Positions 28,933-36,797 of a DNA stretch of 64,000 nucleotides are shown piece after piece. The stretch lies in the NCBI RefSeq assembly GCF_003429105.1, contig NZ_QVTD01000001.1, positions 178,251 to 242,250 of the forward strand. Direction: 5' to 3'. Position numbers and translations under genes: made by a program. The DNA is from Peribacillus glennii. Lineage in GTDB: Bacteria > Bacillota > Bacilli > Bacillales > DSM-1321. The number at the start of each line of letters is the position of its first letter. Positions within the stretch are counted from its first letter, which is position 1. A model generated the notes under the pieces. That model saw only the letters and a list, made by a program, of their open reading frames with translations. It was not told the DNA's origin and made no database searches.

Positions 28933-30222
28933 ATGCTGGAATTGCTGAAACACCTGCTTTTTAATCTTTCACTTATCTTGCTATTTATGTTTATCTTCAA
29001 GCTTGCCGCTGAACGATACTATCCTGAACCATTTCCACCTGTTTTTTGTTTTCTCGGACTGTTTCTATCACTTATCGTATGCCTTTGGTTTTCGATTCCT
29101 ATTGACGGGGTAATGTTGGATCTCAGGCAAATTCCTATTATTATTGGTGGGCTTTATTATGGATTAGGACCATTGTTGGCTATATTATCTTTAATCCTCA
29201 GAGGGTTGTTATTTGGCTTTAATAGTCAATTATTGGCGATAACACCAATATATCTTCTTTTAGCACTGGCTTTATTGCTCGCTCACCCATGGTTTCTAAA
29301 ACTAAAATCCCGAAAACGCATTCAAGTTTCTGTTTTCATTGTTGCTGCAATAAGCGCGCTGACCTTTGGTGTTTTATTAATTAGTGATATAACTATTTCT
29401 GAACTTGAAATCGCCTTAGTAACTACCTTCATTCAATGTATTGGAATAGGAATAATGTCTTATCTTACCGAGGAAATGATTGAAAATGAGTTTTTTAGAA
29501 ATCAAATGATGAAGTCACAAAAAATAGAGCTTGCGAACCATATGAGCGCTGCTATTTCTCATGAAGTCCGCAACCCTCTAACGGCAGCACTAGGATTTCT
29601 TCAACTTGCTACAGAAGACATTAGTATTCAGGGAAAAACGAAGGGGTACATTGAAACGGCTATTAATGAGTTGCACGAAGCTGAGCGTGTAATAAAGGAT
29701 TACTTTACCTTCGCGCAGCCCTCATTAAACGAAGTAAATCCTTTTTGTGTAAATGAAGAGCTTAAAAAAGTGATTAAATCATTGCATCCTCTTGCCAATA
29801 TGAATTCAGTAGAGGTAGTAACAGTAATAAATACTGAATGTTTTATCATTGGGGATCGCGGCCTCTTTCGTCAATGCTTACTAAATATCATAAAAAATAG
29901 TATTGAGGCAATGCCTAATGGGGGCAAACTTACCGTACATTCGAGTAACACAAAGGATGAGATTCGAATTAGAATATCCGATTCAGGAATAGGAATGTCA
30001 GTAGAACAAGTGCAACGCCTGGGTGAGCCATACTATTCTACAAAAGGGAACAAAGGGACGGGTCTAGGATTAATGGTATCTTTGAGTATTATACGTGCCT
30101 TAAAAGGCAACTTTCATATTAACAGTCGAATAGGCTTAGGTACAGAGTTTGTAGTTGCATTCCCTTCATATTTTTCGGATAATTTGAGCCCGAAATCCAT
30201 TCACGAAGTGGCATCCGGTTAA
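28933..30222 (+). CDS. Sporulation-type sensor histidine kinase (KinB-like)
   Basis: A 429-aa kinase. ATG 28933 (GGTGG 6 nt upstream) is preferred; the frame is open 28 codons further. The N-terminal 180 residues form six or so membrane helices of the 5TM-5TMR_LYT type (PIIIGGLYYGLGPLLAILSL). Then comes the H box SAAISHEVRNPLTAALGFLQ (His210), N box IIKNSIEAMP, G1 ISDSGIGMS, F/G2 YYSTKGNKGTGLGL. The architecture is that of KinB of the sporulation phosphorelay. No response regulator is adjacent, as usual for an orphan phosphorelay kinase. Carried by the tRNA-Val element, it could influence the host's entry into sporulation (inference). Confidence 0.88.
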   Translation: MLELLKHLLFNLSLILLFMFIFKLAAERYYPEPFPPVFCFLGLFLSLIVCLWFSIPIDGVMLDLRQIPIIIGGLYYGLGPLLAILSLILRGLLFGFNSQLLAITPIYLLLALALLLAHPWFLKLKSRKRIQVSVFIVAAISALTFGVLLISDITISELEIALVTTFIQCIGIGIMSYLTEEMIENEFFRNQMMKSQKIELANHMSAAISHEVRNPLTAALGFLQLATEDISIQGKTKGYIETAINELHEAERVIKDYFTFAQPSLNEVNPFCVNEELKKVIKSLHPLANMNSVEVVTVINTECFIIGDRGLFRQCLLNIIKNSIEAMPNGGKLTVHSSNTKDEIRIRISDSGIGMSVEQVQRLGEPYYSTKGNKGTGLGLMVSLSIIRALKGNFHINSRIGLGTEFVVAFPSYFSDNLSPKSIHEVASG

Positions 30223-30357
30223 TTAGGATGGATTTGTAGACATAGCAGAAGGACTTCATGAGGAGTTTTGCTGCCTAAACGCCTATCAGTTTTAGTTGCC
30301 AACCTGCACTTTTAGTTAATGTTCTCGTTTTGAGATAAAGGAACAGTCCGCTGTCTC

Positions 30358-30400
30358 AAATTGTAAGAAACGCGGAACCATCTAGCGTTTCTTACAATTT
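30358..30400 (+). terminator. Long perfect hairpin after the kinase gene
   Basis: A 16-bp perfect stem AAATTGTAAGAAACGC / GCGTTTCTTACAATTT with an 11-nt loop, 135 nt after the kinase stop. The T-tract is short; it may terminate in both directions. Confidence 0.6.
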
Positions 30401-30509
30401 CGATTATTAATATGTAATCCTTATTCAACTAACCTGCCCCGTTAGCACAATAAGGAATATCAAAGATTTAATCTCTGTAAGATTTGAGCCTCATTCTTTA
30501 TCCTTGATA

Positions 30510-30644
30510 TTACATTGCATTGTCTTCATTCAACACAAAAGATTTATCATCAAAATCAAGCCTATCAATCATTTCACTAATTTCAAACCAAACAGACAGG
30601 TCATCTGCACTATCTAACTCCGTAGCAACAATTTCAAAAATCAT
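30510..30644 (-). pseudogene. C-terminal gene remnant next to the integrase fragment
   Basis: A minus-strand frame reads EIVATELDSADDLSVWFEI and ends DKSFVLNEDNAM. ATG 30644 lacks a ribosome binding site and the frame abuts the truncated integrase, so this is probably the 3' end of a gene cut by the same rearrangement. Family unknown. Confidence 0.4.
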
Positions 30645-31274
30645 ATGTGCCGAGTCAAATATCTTTGGGACGTCACTACAATAAAAGCATTCTTGAAAGT
30701 TGCCACTGAAAACAGGTTATATCCTGCCTTTCATCTAGCAATTACAACAGGAATGCGGCGGGGGGAAATCCTTGGACTTCGGTGGAAAGATATTGATCTT
30801 GAAAAAGGTATACTTTATGTACGTCAAACCTTAAGTAGAGATGGGAAGCACTTTTTAAATGGAGCCAAAACAGATGCTGGAGTGAGGAGTATACAGCTTG
30901 CTAACGAAAGCATAGTAATGCTAAAAAAGCAAAAGCGGCTAATAGCCAAAGAAAAGCTATCCTATGGTCCTGGGTATACCGATTACGATCTTGTGATTTG
31001 TACATCTAAAGGAACCCCGGTGATTCCTAGCAACTTAAAAAGAACGTACCAAAGGCTAATAAAAGAAGCGGATATACCTGTCATTCGTTTTCATGATTTA
31101 AGACATACTCATGCTACGATGCTTCTTGCGCAAGGTGTACATGCCAAAGTAATTTCAGAGCGGCTTGGTCATAGTAATATCAAAACAACTCTGGATATAT
31201 ATTCGCATATACTTCCAAACATGCAAGAGGACGCAGCTAATCAAATTGATGCTTTACTCTCTAATACAAAATAA
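30645..31274 (+). pseudogene. Phage-type tyrosine integrase, N-terminal half missing
   Basis: Only the catalytic domain remains (about 209 codons; full-length relatives have about 370-390). Catalytic residues are intact: Arg in TGMRRGEILGL, the H-x-x-R box FHDLRHTHAT, His in LGHSNIKTT, nucleophile Tyr in LDIYSH. The arm-binding and SAM-like core-binding domains are absent; sequence before about 30660 is unrelated. The start at 30645 is a bookkeeping choice. The gene reads toward the tRNA-Val attachment site, as in intact elements. Confidence 0.85.
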
Positions 31275-31332
31275 AGCTCTGCGGCACCAAAATGGCACCA
31301 AACACATGAGTTGTGCCATTTGTGTGCGTGAT

Positions 31333-31432
31333 AGCAAAATAAAAAAGCCCCAAAACGTTGCCATTTCAACGTTTTAGAGGCTTTGGTTAGTGACCTGTGA
31401 GGGGCTCGAACCCCCGACCCCCACCCTGTCAA
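31333..31432 (+). repeat. Right attachment site (100-bp direct repeat)
   Basis: Second copy of the 100-bp repeat (99 of 100 identical to 21221-21320). It covers the tRNA-Val terminator (stem AAAACGTTG / CAACGTTTT within a larger GCCCC..GGCTTT helix) and the 3' part of the tRNA up to the anticodon loop. Confidence 0.88.
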
Positions 31433-31463
31433 GGTGGTGCTCTCCCAGCTGAGCTAACAGATC
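31391..31463 (-). tRNA. tRNA-Val (anticodon GAC)
   Basis: On the minus strand the cloverleaf is complete: acceptor GATCTGT / ACAGGTC, D arm GCTC..GAGC, anticodon stem CCACC / GGTGG with loop TTGACAG (GAC at 31428-31430), T arm GGGGG-TTCGAGC-CCCTC, discriminator A at 31391. CCA is not encoded directly after it. The terminator follows at about 31342-31386. Confidence 0.95.
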
Positions 31464-31636
31464 GTGTTATTCATTTGTTTCTCAAGCACAATATTAATTA
31501 TATGTTTTCTGTGTAAAAAGTCAATACTTATTTTAAAATATTATTTTTGAATTGTTAACATCACTTTTACAAGCATTTCGTTCGTATTTACGTCCATCGA
31601 GTTGATAAACTACTAGTGAAAAAGGAGGAATAAAAC

Positions 31637-32248
31637 ATGGCAATAAAAATCCGCATTTATTCTGATTATGTTTGACCGTTTTGCTATTTAGCGGAGGCTC
31701 CGCTTAAAGAAGCAATAAAAGGAAGGGATGTTGAAGTCGAATGGATGCCATTCGAGCTCCGTCCTTATCCGAATGAAACCCTCTCTCCACAAGATGCCCG
31801 TTTCCAGCAGGGATGGAAGCAATCTATCGCTCCACTCGCAGATCGCTTAGGCGTGAAAATGGTGATGCCGCAGGTCGATCCGACACCGCATACCCACCTT
31901 GCCCATGAAGGTTTCCGGTTCGCCAAGGAACACGGCAAAGGAAATGAATATGTGGAGGCGGTCCTAAGGGAATTTTGGGAACAGAGTAAGGATATTGGCA
32001 GCACAGATGTTTTGGCTGAAATCGCTGCTTCGGTTGGATTGGACAAAGAGCGTTTTAACGAAGCGTTAGTTGAACGCAAATACGAAATGCACCACAAACA
32101 GGCGCTCAAACATGCCTATTATGATGCACAAATAACGGCAGTGCCTACATTTTTTATTGGAAACCGCCGTGTCCAGGGGTTGCATACAAAAGAAGCATTG
32201 GAAAGAATCCTGGATGAAGAAGAAACAGGCCCGGGAACTAATATGTAA
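31637..32248 (+). CDS. DsbA/FrnE-like thiol oxidoreductase with in-frame TGA at the first active-site cysteine
   Basis: ATG 31637 follows AAAGGAGGA. Reading TGA at 31673-31675 (codon 13) as an amino acid gives 203 aa: MAIKIRIYSDYV-X-PFCYLAEAPLK, then VEWMPFELRPYPNETL and the cis-Pro segment ITAVPTFFIGNRRVQG. In the FrnE-type DsbA family this position is the first Cys of CPFC; TGA differs from TGC by one base. The rest of the frame is intact to the stop, with no other lesion. Two readings: selenocysteine (U-PFC) or a recent nonsense mutation. No selA, selB, selD or tRNA-Sec gene lies in the window, so this cannot be decided here. Without readthrough, translation could restart only downstream of the active site. 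Confidence 0.75.
31683..31713 (+). promoter_or_regulatory. Candidate bacterial SECIS-like hairpin
   Basis: Beginning 8 nt after the TGA, a hairpin can form: lower stem GCU / AGC, a few U-A and U-G pairs with a mismatch and a small bulge, then a perfect 6-bp upper stem AGCGGA / UCCGCU closing a GGC loop. The loop starts 21 nt after the TGA; bacterial SECIS loops carry a G in the first positions at about this distance (18 nt in E. coli fdhF). It overlaps codons for a conserved YLAEAPLK segment, so it may be coincidence. Confidence 0.4.
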
Positions 32249-32419
32249 AACGGGTCCAAGTTCTTTTCACTTAATGAATTCAATTAATGCTGAATAATTG
32301 ATTTTTTTATGTGTCGTGATTTTCGCTTAAAAACGATTACTTTTCGCTTAATTCTTAATAAATCAAATTACTTCCTGAAAACGGCTGTTCTTCTGAGCCG
32401 TTTTCTTTTCTATAAAATA

Positions 32420-32469
32420 GAACATTCGTTCCTTTTTGTTTGCATAACGAACATACGTTTTCATATAAT
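32420..32469 (+). promoter_or_regulatory. LexA-controlled promoter with two SOS boxes
   Basis: GAACATTCGTTC at 32420-32431 is a perfect palindromic LexA (DinR) core of the Bacillus type CGAACN4GTTCG. A second, imperfect box CGAACATACGTTTT lies at 32448-32461. TATAAT (32464-32469) follows, with TTGCAT 18 nt upstream as a possible -35, so the second box sits in the promoter spacer. Confidence 0.75.
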
Positions 32470-32501
32470 ATATCTAACAAGAGAAAAGGAGGTATAAAGA
32501 A

Positions 32502-32711
32502 ATGAAAACGATGCTGCTGAAAAATTTAGAGGAAGGTGCACCATTGGAAATTATTTATCTTTCAGACAAAGAAAAAATCTCACAGCGGCGAATATCCATT
32601 ATTGCCATAAAAGACGGCTATATCCAGGCTTTTTGCTTTCTTCGCCACACAAAACGAACATTTAAGATTTCAAATATCCTTTCCGCCCGTTTGATTCCCT
32701 TCCCCTCTTAA
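32502..32711 (+). CDS. Small WYL-domain-like protein, probably SOS-induced
   Basis: A 69-aa protein starting MKTMLLKNLEEGAPLEIIYL at ATG 32502 with AGGAGGT upstream. The pattern E-x-x-x-P-L-E-I-I-Y-L, then RRISIIAIKDGYIQAFCFLR and a C-terminal RTFKISNILSARLI matches the WYL fold reduced to a single domain, known from Bacillus as stand-alone proteins often near YolD or Y-family polymerase genes. The LexA boxes upstream suggest a role in DNA-damage conditions; molecular function unknown. Confidence 0.75.
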   Translation: MKTMLLKNLEEGAPLEIIYLSDKEKISQRRISIIAIKDGYIQAFCFLRHTKRTFKISNILSARLIPFPS

Positions 32712-32757
32712 CCATTTAAATCATTTTTCGAATAGAAACAATCCTAAAAAAACAAAT

Positions 32758-32783
32758 ACCGGCTTTTTTCTTCGCAAGCCGGC
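32758..32783 (-). terminator. Rho-independent terminator (minus strand)
   Basis: On the minus strand GCCGGCTT pairs with AAGCCGGT, followed by a tail ending in seven T residues. It lies 10 nt beyond the stop of the small minus-strand gene at 32793 and supports that gene being real. Confidence 0.75.
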
Positions 32784-32792
32784 AGCAATGGT

Positions 32793-32966
32793 CTATCCTA
32801 TTAATTCTTCTTCTTGGCGGATGTCCTTTTCTTTATCCGTAAGAGATTCTTCATCATCCCTCATGCGATGGGCAAGCCTTGAAGCGGCACTCGCAGCAAT
32901 GCTTGCGGCGATATTATTTATCACATGTCTCTTGGATATAAATGAAAACTCTGAATATAGCAGCAT
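32793..32966 (-). CDS. Small hypothetical protein, 43-57 aa
   Basis: The product ends ASRLAHRMRDDEESLTDKEK and DIRQEEELIG: an alanine-rich helix followed by a highly charged tail, clearly protein-like. Either ATG 32966 (57 aa, no ribosome binding site) or GTG 32924 (43 aa, weak AAGAGA) is the start. Its own terminator follows. Family not recognised. Confidence 0.5.
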   Translation of the reverse strand: MLLYSEFSFISKRHVINNIAASIAASAASRLAHRMRDDEESLTDKEKDIRQEEELIG

Positions 32967-33020
32967 TATATAGATTTTTCACCAATAAAGAATAGATTAA
33001 AACTTCAGAGCATTGTCGTT

Positions 33021-33788
33021 TTAATCCTGAGACATTGTTTTTTGCATTGATTGTTCTCCAACACAACCATCATACTTTCGAAAAATCTCCGGAAGTTGTA
33101 TTAAGGAATTTATTGTCAACAATTCACCCTTTGGTTCTATGTCTATTTTAATGTTGTTATAGCTCCACTCTAATTCTGATGGTATGTGAATAGCGTGTAT
33201 ACCATTTTCAAGAGCAGGCTTTATATCCGTCTTCAGGGAATTCCCAATCATCCAAGTGGTTTTAGGATCTGCTTTTATCATCTGAAGAACTTCTTTTAGT
33301 GCCTCAGTATTTTTGTGTTCGTAAATAAACACATTTTTTCCGAAATAAGCTTCTAATTCCAATTGAACAATTTTTCTAGTTTGGTTTTCCTTATCTCCAC
33401 CCGTATACATATAAAGATTATGGCCCTCTTGTTGTAGGTCATTTAACACCTCATACATATATGGAAAAGGTTGTACCTCAATTTCAAATACTTGTTGACC
33501 AATCTTTCTAACTATATCGATTTTTTCTTGTTGAATTTTATGTTGATGTTTCTCACTATAAAAAATATATACAGATACAAGTGACTCTGGAAACCGAGAA
33601 GAATTAAGTCCATATTCAGAAATACTTTTTATATCAATTTCCAATTGTTTTTGTGTAATCTCTTCTCTGGTAATAAATGGAAACCAATCTTTGATTTGGT
33701 TTACAAAAGAGTTGATTGTAGCTCTAAAGTATTTATTACAATGAATGAGTGTATCATCTAAATCAAATATTAAATTCTGTTTTCCCAT
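33021..33788 (-). CDS. HAD superfamily hydrolase
   Basis: A 255-aa protein with HAD motif I FDLDDTLIHC (nucleophile Asp), motif II MYTGGDK, a lysine region (EHKNTEALKEVL) and motif III/IV WMIGNSLKTDIKPALENG. The helical cap between motifs I and II makes it a C1-type phosphatase or dehalogenase-like enzyme of unknown substrate. AAGGAG lies 10 nt before ATG 33788; an in-frame TTG at 33794 is possible. Confidence 0.88.
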   Translation of the reverse strand: MGKQNLIFDLDDTLIHCNKYFRATINSFVNQIKDWFPFITREEITQKQLEIDIKSISEYGLNSSRFPESLVSVYIFYSEKHQHKIQQEKIDIVRKIGQQVFEIEVQPFPYMYEVLNDLQQEGHNLYMYTGGDKENQTRKIVQLELEAYFGKNVFIYEHKNTEALKEVLQMIKADPKTTWMIGNSLKTDIKPALENGIHAIHIPSELEWSYNNIKIDIEPKGELLTINSLIQLPEIFRKYDGCVGEQSMQKTMSQD

Positions 33789-33936
33789 TTGCAACGTTCT
33801 CCTTGCTTTTTATAGAACTTAGTATTATTTTTTGTAATGAATAATATTTTTATGAACTTAACTTAATTGTATATTCTGATAGTTTTAAAAAACAGGCTTG
33901 TTGAAAAGGAATTAAATAAAAAAACTCAAGATTTAA

Positions 33937-34473
33937 CTAATCTTTATCCGAGTCAGATTCTTTTCTCATCTTCCTTGTCAACCGTTCAATTCGTCCTTCA
34001 TAACCACTCTTAGTTGTGTCTCGTTGACTATATTTTATTGCTAACTGTGATACTTCAATAGCAGCTTGATACTTGCCCTGTTTTTCGTAAATAATTGCTA
34101 ATTGTTGAAATGCCGGAACCCTTGGCTCTACATTTGATTCTTTCATGTACTCCTGAATAAATTGAGGATATATCTCTATATCCTTCTTACAATATTCAAT
34201 ACACTTTTCTAGAGCATTAGGCCACTGTTCTCTACGCCTATAATATAATTTATAAAGGCCAAGGTATGTAAAATGTAAATCAACCATACTCTCAGTAATT
34301 TTCTCTGACTTTAAAAACAGGTTTTCCGCTTTCTCATCATCAACTTCATTCATAGCGTCCAGCCAAAGTTGGTTTCCATTCCGCTCATTGTTACCGGGAT
34401 TAGGTATTGTTTTGTTAACATTTGTCGTGGCCTTTTTCTTGCTCTTTCCTAATAAAAAATCAAACAAACCCAT
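33937..34473 (-). CDS. TPR-like hypothetical protein
   Basis: A 178-aa helical protein beginning MGLFDFLLGKSKKKA, with tetratricopeptide-like helices: LFLKSEKITESMVDLHFTYL, WPNALEKCIEYCKKDIEIYP, and FQQLAIIYEKQGKYQAAIEV as the best TPR match. Probably a protein-interaction module. No partner gene is adjacent. Confidence 0.75.
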   Translation of the reverse strand: MGLFDFLLGKSKKKATTNVNKTIPNPGNNERNGNQLWLDAMNEVDDEKAENLFLKSEKITESMVDLHFTYLGLYKLYYRRREQWPNALEKCIEYCKKDIEIYPQFIQEYMKESNVEPRVPAFQQLAIIYEKQGKYQAAIEVSQLAIKYSQRDTTKSGYEGRIERLTRKMRKESDSDKD

Positions 34474-34503
34474 TACCTATCATCCCTTTCATTTTTATAA
34501 AAA

Positions 34504-34528
34504 GAAGAAGGGTTCATCCCCTTCTTCT
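34504..34528 (-). terminator. Rho-independent terminator (minus strand)
   Basis: GAAGAAGGG pairs with CCCTTCTTC (one extra base), with a T-rich tail on the minus strand. It follows the gene remnant at 34536-34637. Confidence 0.75.
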
Positions 34529-34535
34529 CGTCATT

Positions 34536-34637
34536 TTACACATTTGAATTAATAATATCCTCTATTTGTTCTTGATTTTGTTCAAAGCCGATTAACACTG
34601 TTTTCTTTAACGTAAGCAATCCCTTTTTCTCAAAGCT
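34536..34637 (-). pseudogene. C-terminal remnant of an unknown gene cut by repeat DNA
   Basis: A minus-strand frame reads SFEKKGLLTLKKTVLIGFEQ and ends IEDIINSNV; it is followed by its own terminator but has no start. It is interrupted on its 5' side by the repeat-like sequence at 34632-34752. Confidence 0.5.
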
Positions 34638-34752
34638 ATGTTAAATAATATTGTTGAAAAACGAACATAAAACAAGGATCCTTGATGGGTCCTTGTTGAA
34701 ATCCTTGTTGAAGGCTAAGATTCGTTTGTTTAAGTACATTTATTCACAAACT
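34632..34752 (+). repeat. Variant intergenic repeat (also at 54757-54870)
   Basis: AAGCTATGTTAAATAATATT, then GTTGAAAAACGAACATAAAA, a hairpin, and TTGTTGAAATCCTTGTTGAA. It closely resembles 54757-54870 (AAGCTTTGTTAAATAATATT...). It ends with the same right module (GTTTGTTTAAGTAC..TTATTCACAA) as the main dispersed repeat, so it is a version with a different left half. Confidence 0.6.
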
Positions 34753-34753
34753 T

Positions 34754-35197
34754 TTATTGGTCGTTAATAACTAACATATTTGATTCATCGAATTCCCAGT
34801 CTTCGGCATAGGCAACTTCCCAATAGTAGCCATCTAGGTCAGTAAAATATCCTCCATAACCTCCCCAATCAGTTCTTTTAGGCTCTTTTTGTAGTTTTCC
34901 CCCTGCCAATACTGCCTTTTCTAAAACATCATCTACCTCTTCAACAGACTTAGCAACGTAAGCTAATGTTATTCCTGAAAACCCATTTGATATAGTAGGA
35001 GGATTGTCTTTATTTACATCTTTAGCAAGTTCATTTAAAGGGTACAAGGCTATTCTTGTCCCTTCATTTCTAAAGAAAATGATAAAAGGATTTGATTCTG
35101 AGCCCCTAATCGAGGTGTCAAAACCAAGTTCCTTAAAAAAATCATGAGATTTTACAATGTCCTTTGTACCAAGAGTTATTAGATTTAACCTATTCAC
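34754..35197 (-). CDS. VOC family (glyoxalase/bleomycin resistance-like) protein
   Basis: A 147-aa single-unit vicinal oxygen chelate protein: NLITLGTKDIVKSHDFFKEL at the N-terminus (beta-alpha unit 1), FSGITLAYVAKSVEEVDDVL and GYFTDLDGYYWEVAYAEDW in the second unit with the metal-ligand Glu. Substrate unknown. Its stop abuts the right end of a repeat, another single-gene unit. Confidence 0.9.
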   Translation of the reverse strand: MNRLNLITLGTKDIVKSHDFFKELGFDTSIRGSESNPFIIFFRNEGTRIALYPLNELAKDVNKDNPPTISNGFSGITLAYVAKSVEEVDDVLEKAVLAGGKLQKEPKRTDWGGYGGYFTDLDGYYWEVAYAEDWEFDESNMLVINDQ

Positions 35198-35708
35198 ATT
35201 TTCCCCTCCAAAAAATTATTAGGTATATTATTCTCCATCTTTATCCAACATCCTTTTTGCATTAATCTGACCCTTTAGTTGAACAAAGCTCATTAATATG
35301 TAAATGTAGATAACCTTAATTTACCATTAGTAGCAATGGTCGGGAATAAGCAGCTATTAACTATCATCTTACTAATAGTTGTAAAATCGTTTCGGAAACG
35401 GATTCCATCTAGAAACAGTAACCAGCTCAAATAATGGTCGAGGTATTTTGTTGCCACGCCATTAAACCGATTTATCCAGCCCTTAAAACGACTGTGATAA
35501 CTAATTTACATTCTGAATATGATAAACCCCACGAACTCGTTCCTTACCATCTGATTTAGACCTATAATGCTCAAGTCTTTACAATCCAGTCAGGTTGGTC
35601 TTGAATAAATAGTGAGTGTAACTTTTTTCATTTCATCATTCCTGTCTCAATTTGCCAAGGATGCGAAAATAATACAAGGTACGTAGAAAGGTACACTTTC
35701 TCAAATTA
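35198..35708. other. Intergenic region with a partial dispersed repeat
   Basis: A degenerate left module of the dispersed repeat lies at 35263-35295 (CTGACCCTTTAGTTGAACAA). No gene is supported in the remaining 400 bases. Confidence 0.4.
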
Positions 35709-35837
35709 TTAATCACTATGGTTTTCAGTATGATTTCCACTCTTAACATCTGGTTCCGCAATGAACTGATCATAGATGATATATATGGCCATAACAACCA
35801 ACATATATGCAATTGCAGCTGTTGCCCACTTTTTCAA
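35709..35837 (-). CDS. Small membrane protein, 42 aa
   Basis: TTG 35837 lies 8 nt after AAAGGAAG and starts MKKWATAAIAYMLVVMAIYI, one membrane helix, then an acidic and polar tail (QFIAEPDVKSGNHTENHSD). It lies directly downstream of the remnant of a heavy-metal ATPase gene, on the same strand, and may once have been part of that operon. Confidence 0.6.
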   Translation of the reverse strand: MKKWATAAIAYMLVVMAIYIIYDQFIAEPDVKSGNHTENHSD

Positions 35838-35861
35838 TGGGATATCTTCCTTTCAGCAGAT

Positions 35862-36056
35862 TTAGTCATTTAATTTTACCCGTTGCAAACGAAGAGCATT
35901 CAACACTACAGATACAGAACTAAATCCATTGCTGCCCCAGCTACCACGGAGCAAGGAAACCTGCGGCCACATTATAGGATCTATTGAATGTGTTGATTGA
36001 TTAACGAGAAGCTGGTTGTTTAATAAGGAAAATCCAAGAATAGCCCGAAACTCCAC
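35862..36056 (-). pseudogene. C-terminal remnant of a heavy-metal P-type ATPase
   Basis: The last residues FSSVSVVLNALRLQRVKL are the characteristic C-terminal helix of CopA/CadA/ZntA-type P1B ATPases (usually MAFSSVSVVLNALRLRR). Everything upstream of this helix is missing or scrambled; no phosphorylation or CPC motif is present. Confidence 0.75.
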
Positions 36057-36148
36057 TAGCTGTTTAGGTTTTTAATTAAAGAATGCTTATTTCAGATGCT
36101 TCACAGCGTCAATCTCTATTTATATCCACCCGACTATATTATTTTCAT

Positions 36149-36172
36149 AAAAAAACCGCAGTAAATGCGGTC
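36149..36172 (-). terminator. Rho-independent terminator
   Basis: ACCGCA / TGCGGT stem with seven T residues on the minus strand; it may end transcription from the 103-aa membrane protein gene. A second hairpin at 36258-36284 (CTAACC / GGTTAG) has T residues on the plus strand. Confidence 0.65.
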
Positions 36173-36326
36173 AATGTGAAGGTGTCTGACTAGGCTCTCT
36201 TATAGAGTGCTTAATGCAATGAGGTGTATAAAAGCCATACTCCTGAAATACCATAAAGCTAACCCATTCCTTTATAGGTTAGTTTTTTCCTATGATGGCT
36301 AAGTGGATGCTTTTGTTAACAGGGTA

Positions 36327-36638
36327 TTAGCTGCTTCTAGTAAATTTAACGATTGCTAATATAATACCAATTAGGAAAACAATAATACCGTTGCCTAAAA
36401 TAACTAAACCTATAAAAGCAGCTCCCAGTGCCGCACCTTCTCCCGTTTCACCTGCGTTATGAGCCATCTTTACAAAAATAGAACCTGATAAAAACCCAAT
36501 AACCGGTCCAAGTATTGATATACCCACACCACCTAACCATAAAGGTAATTTGTTTTTCTTGTACAATTGTATTGCTGCAACGTTTGAAATCAAAAGCACT
36601 GATAATAAGATTAACCAAATAAGTCCGTCTCCGCTCAT
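36327..36638 (-). CDS. Hypothetical membrane protein, 103 aa
   Basis: Three hydrophobic segments: residues 7-24, 35-55 and 73-97, separated by KKNKLPLW and a polar AHNAGETGEGAA loop. GAGGTG lies 5 nt before ATG 36638. Family not recognised. Confidence 0.65.
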   Translation of the reverse strand: MSGDGLIWLILLSVLLISNVAAIQLYKKNKLPLWLGGVGISILGPVIGFLSGSIFVKMAHNAGETGEGAALGAAFIGLVILGNGIIVFLIGIILAIVKFTRSS

Positions 36639-36797
36639 ATAGCACCTCTTAATTTAAGTATCACATAAATATTAGCATAATTTTACATATAAATATCCAA
36701 ATTATGTATTTAATTTGCAACTGGTAAATATTATTTTAGGGAGTTTTTTTGTTGATAAACAAATTAAGGGTTGTACTTAAACTAATGGGTACTTAAT

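Larger units (their letters stand above)
21221..31432. mobile_element. 10.1-kb element integrated in tRNA-Val(GAC)
   Basis: The element is bounded by the 100-bp direct repeats at 21221-21320 and 31333-31432 (offset 10112 bp). The intact tRNA lies at the right end, with a tyrosine recombinase gene reading toward it 58 bp inside the repeat. Cargo: decayed LRR surface protein, DUF2975-XRE-DUF4153 operon, small ORFs, GNAT acetyltransferase and a histidine kinase. No replication, packaging or conjugation genes are seen, and the integrase lacks its N-terminal half, so it is a genomic island or remnant that cannot move unaided. Confidence 0.85.
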
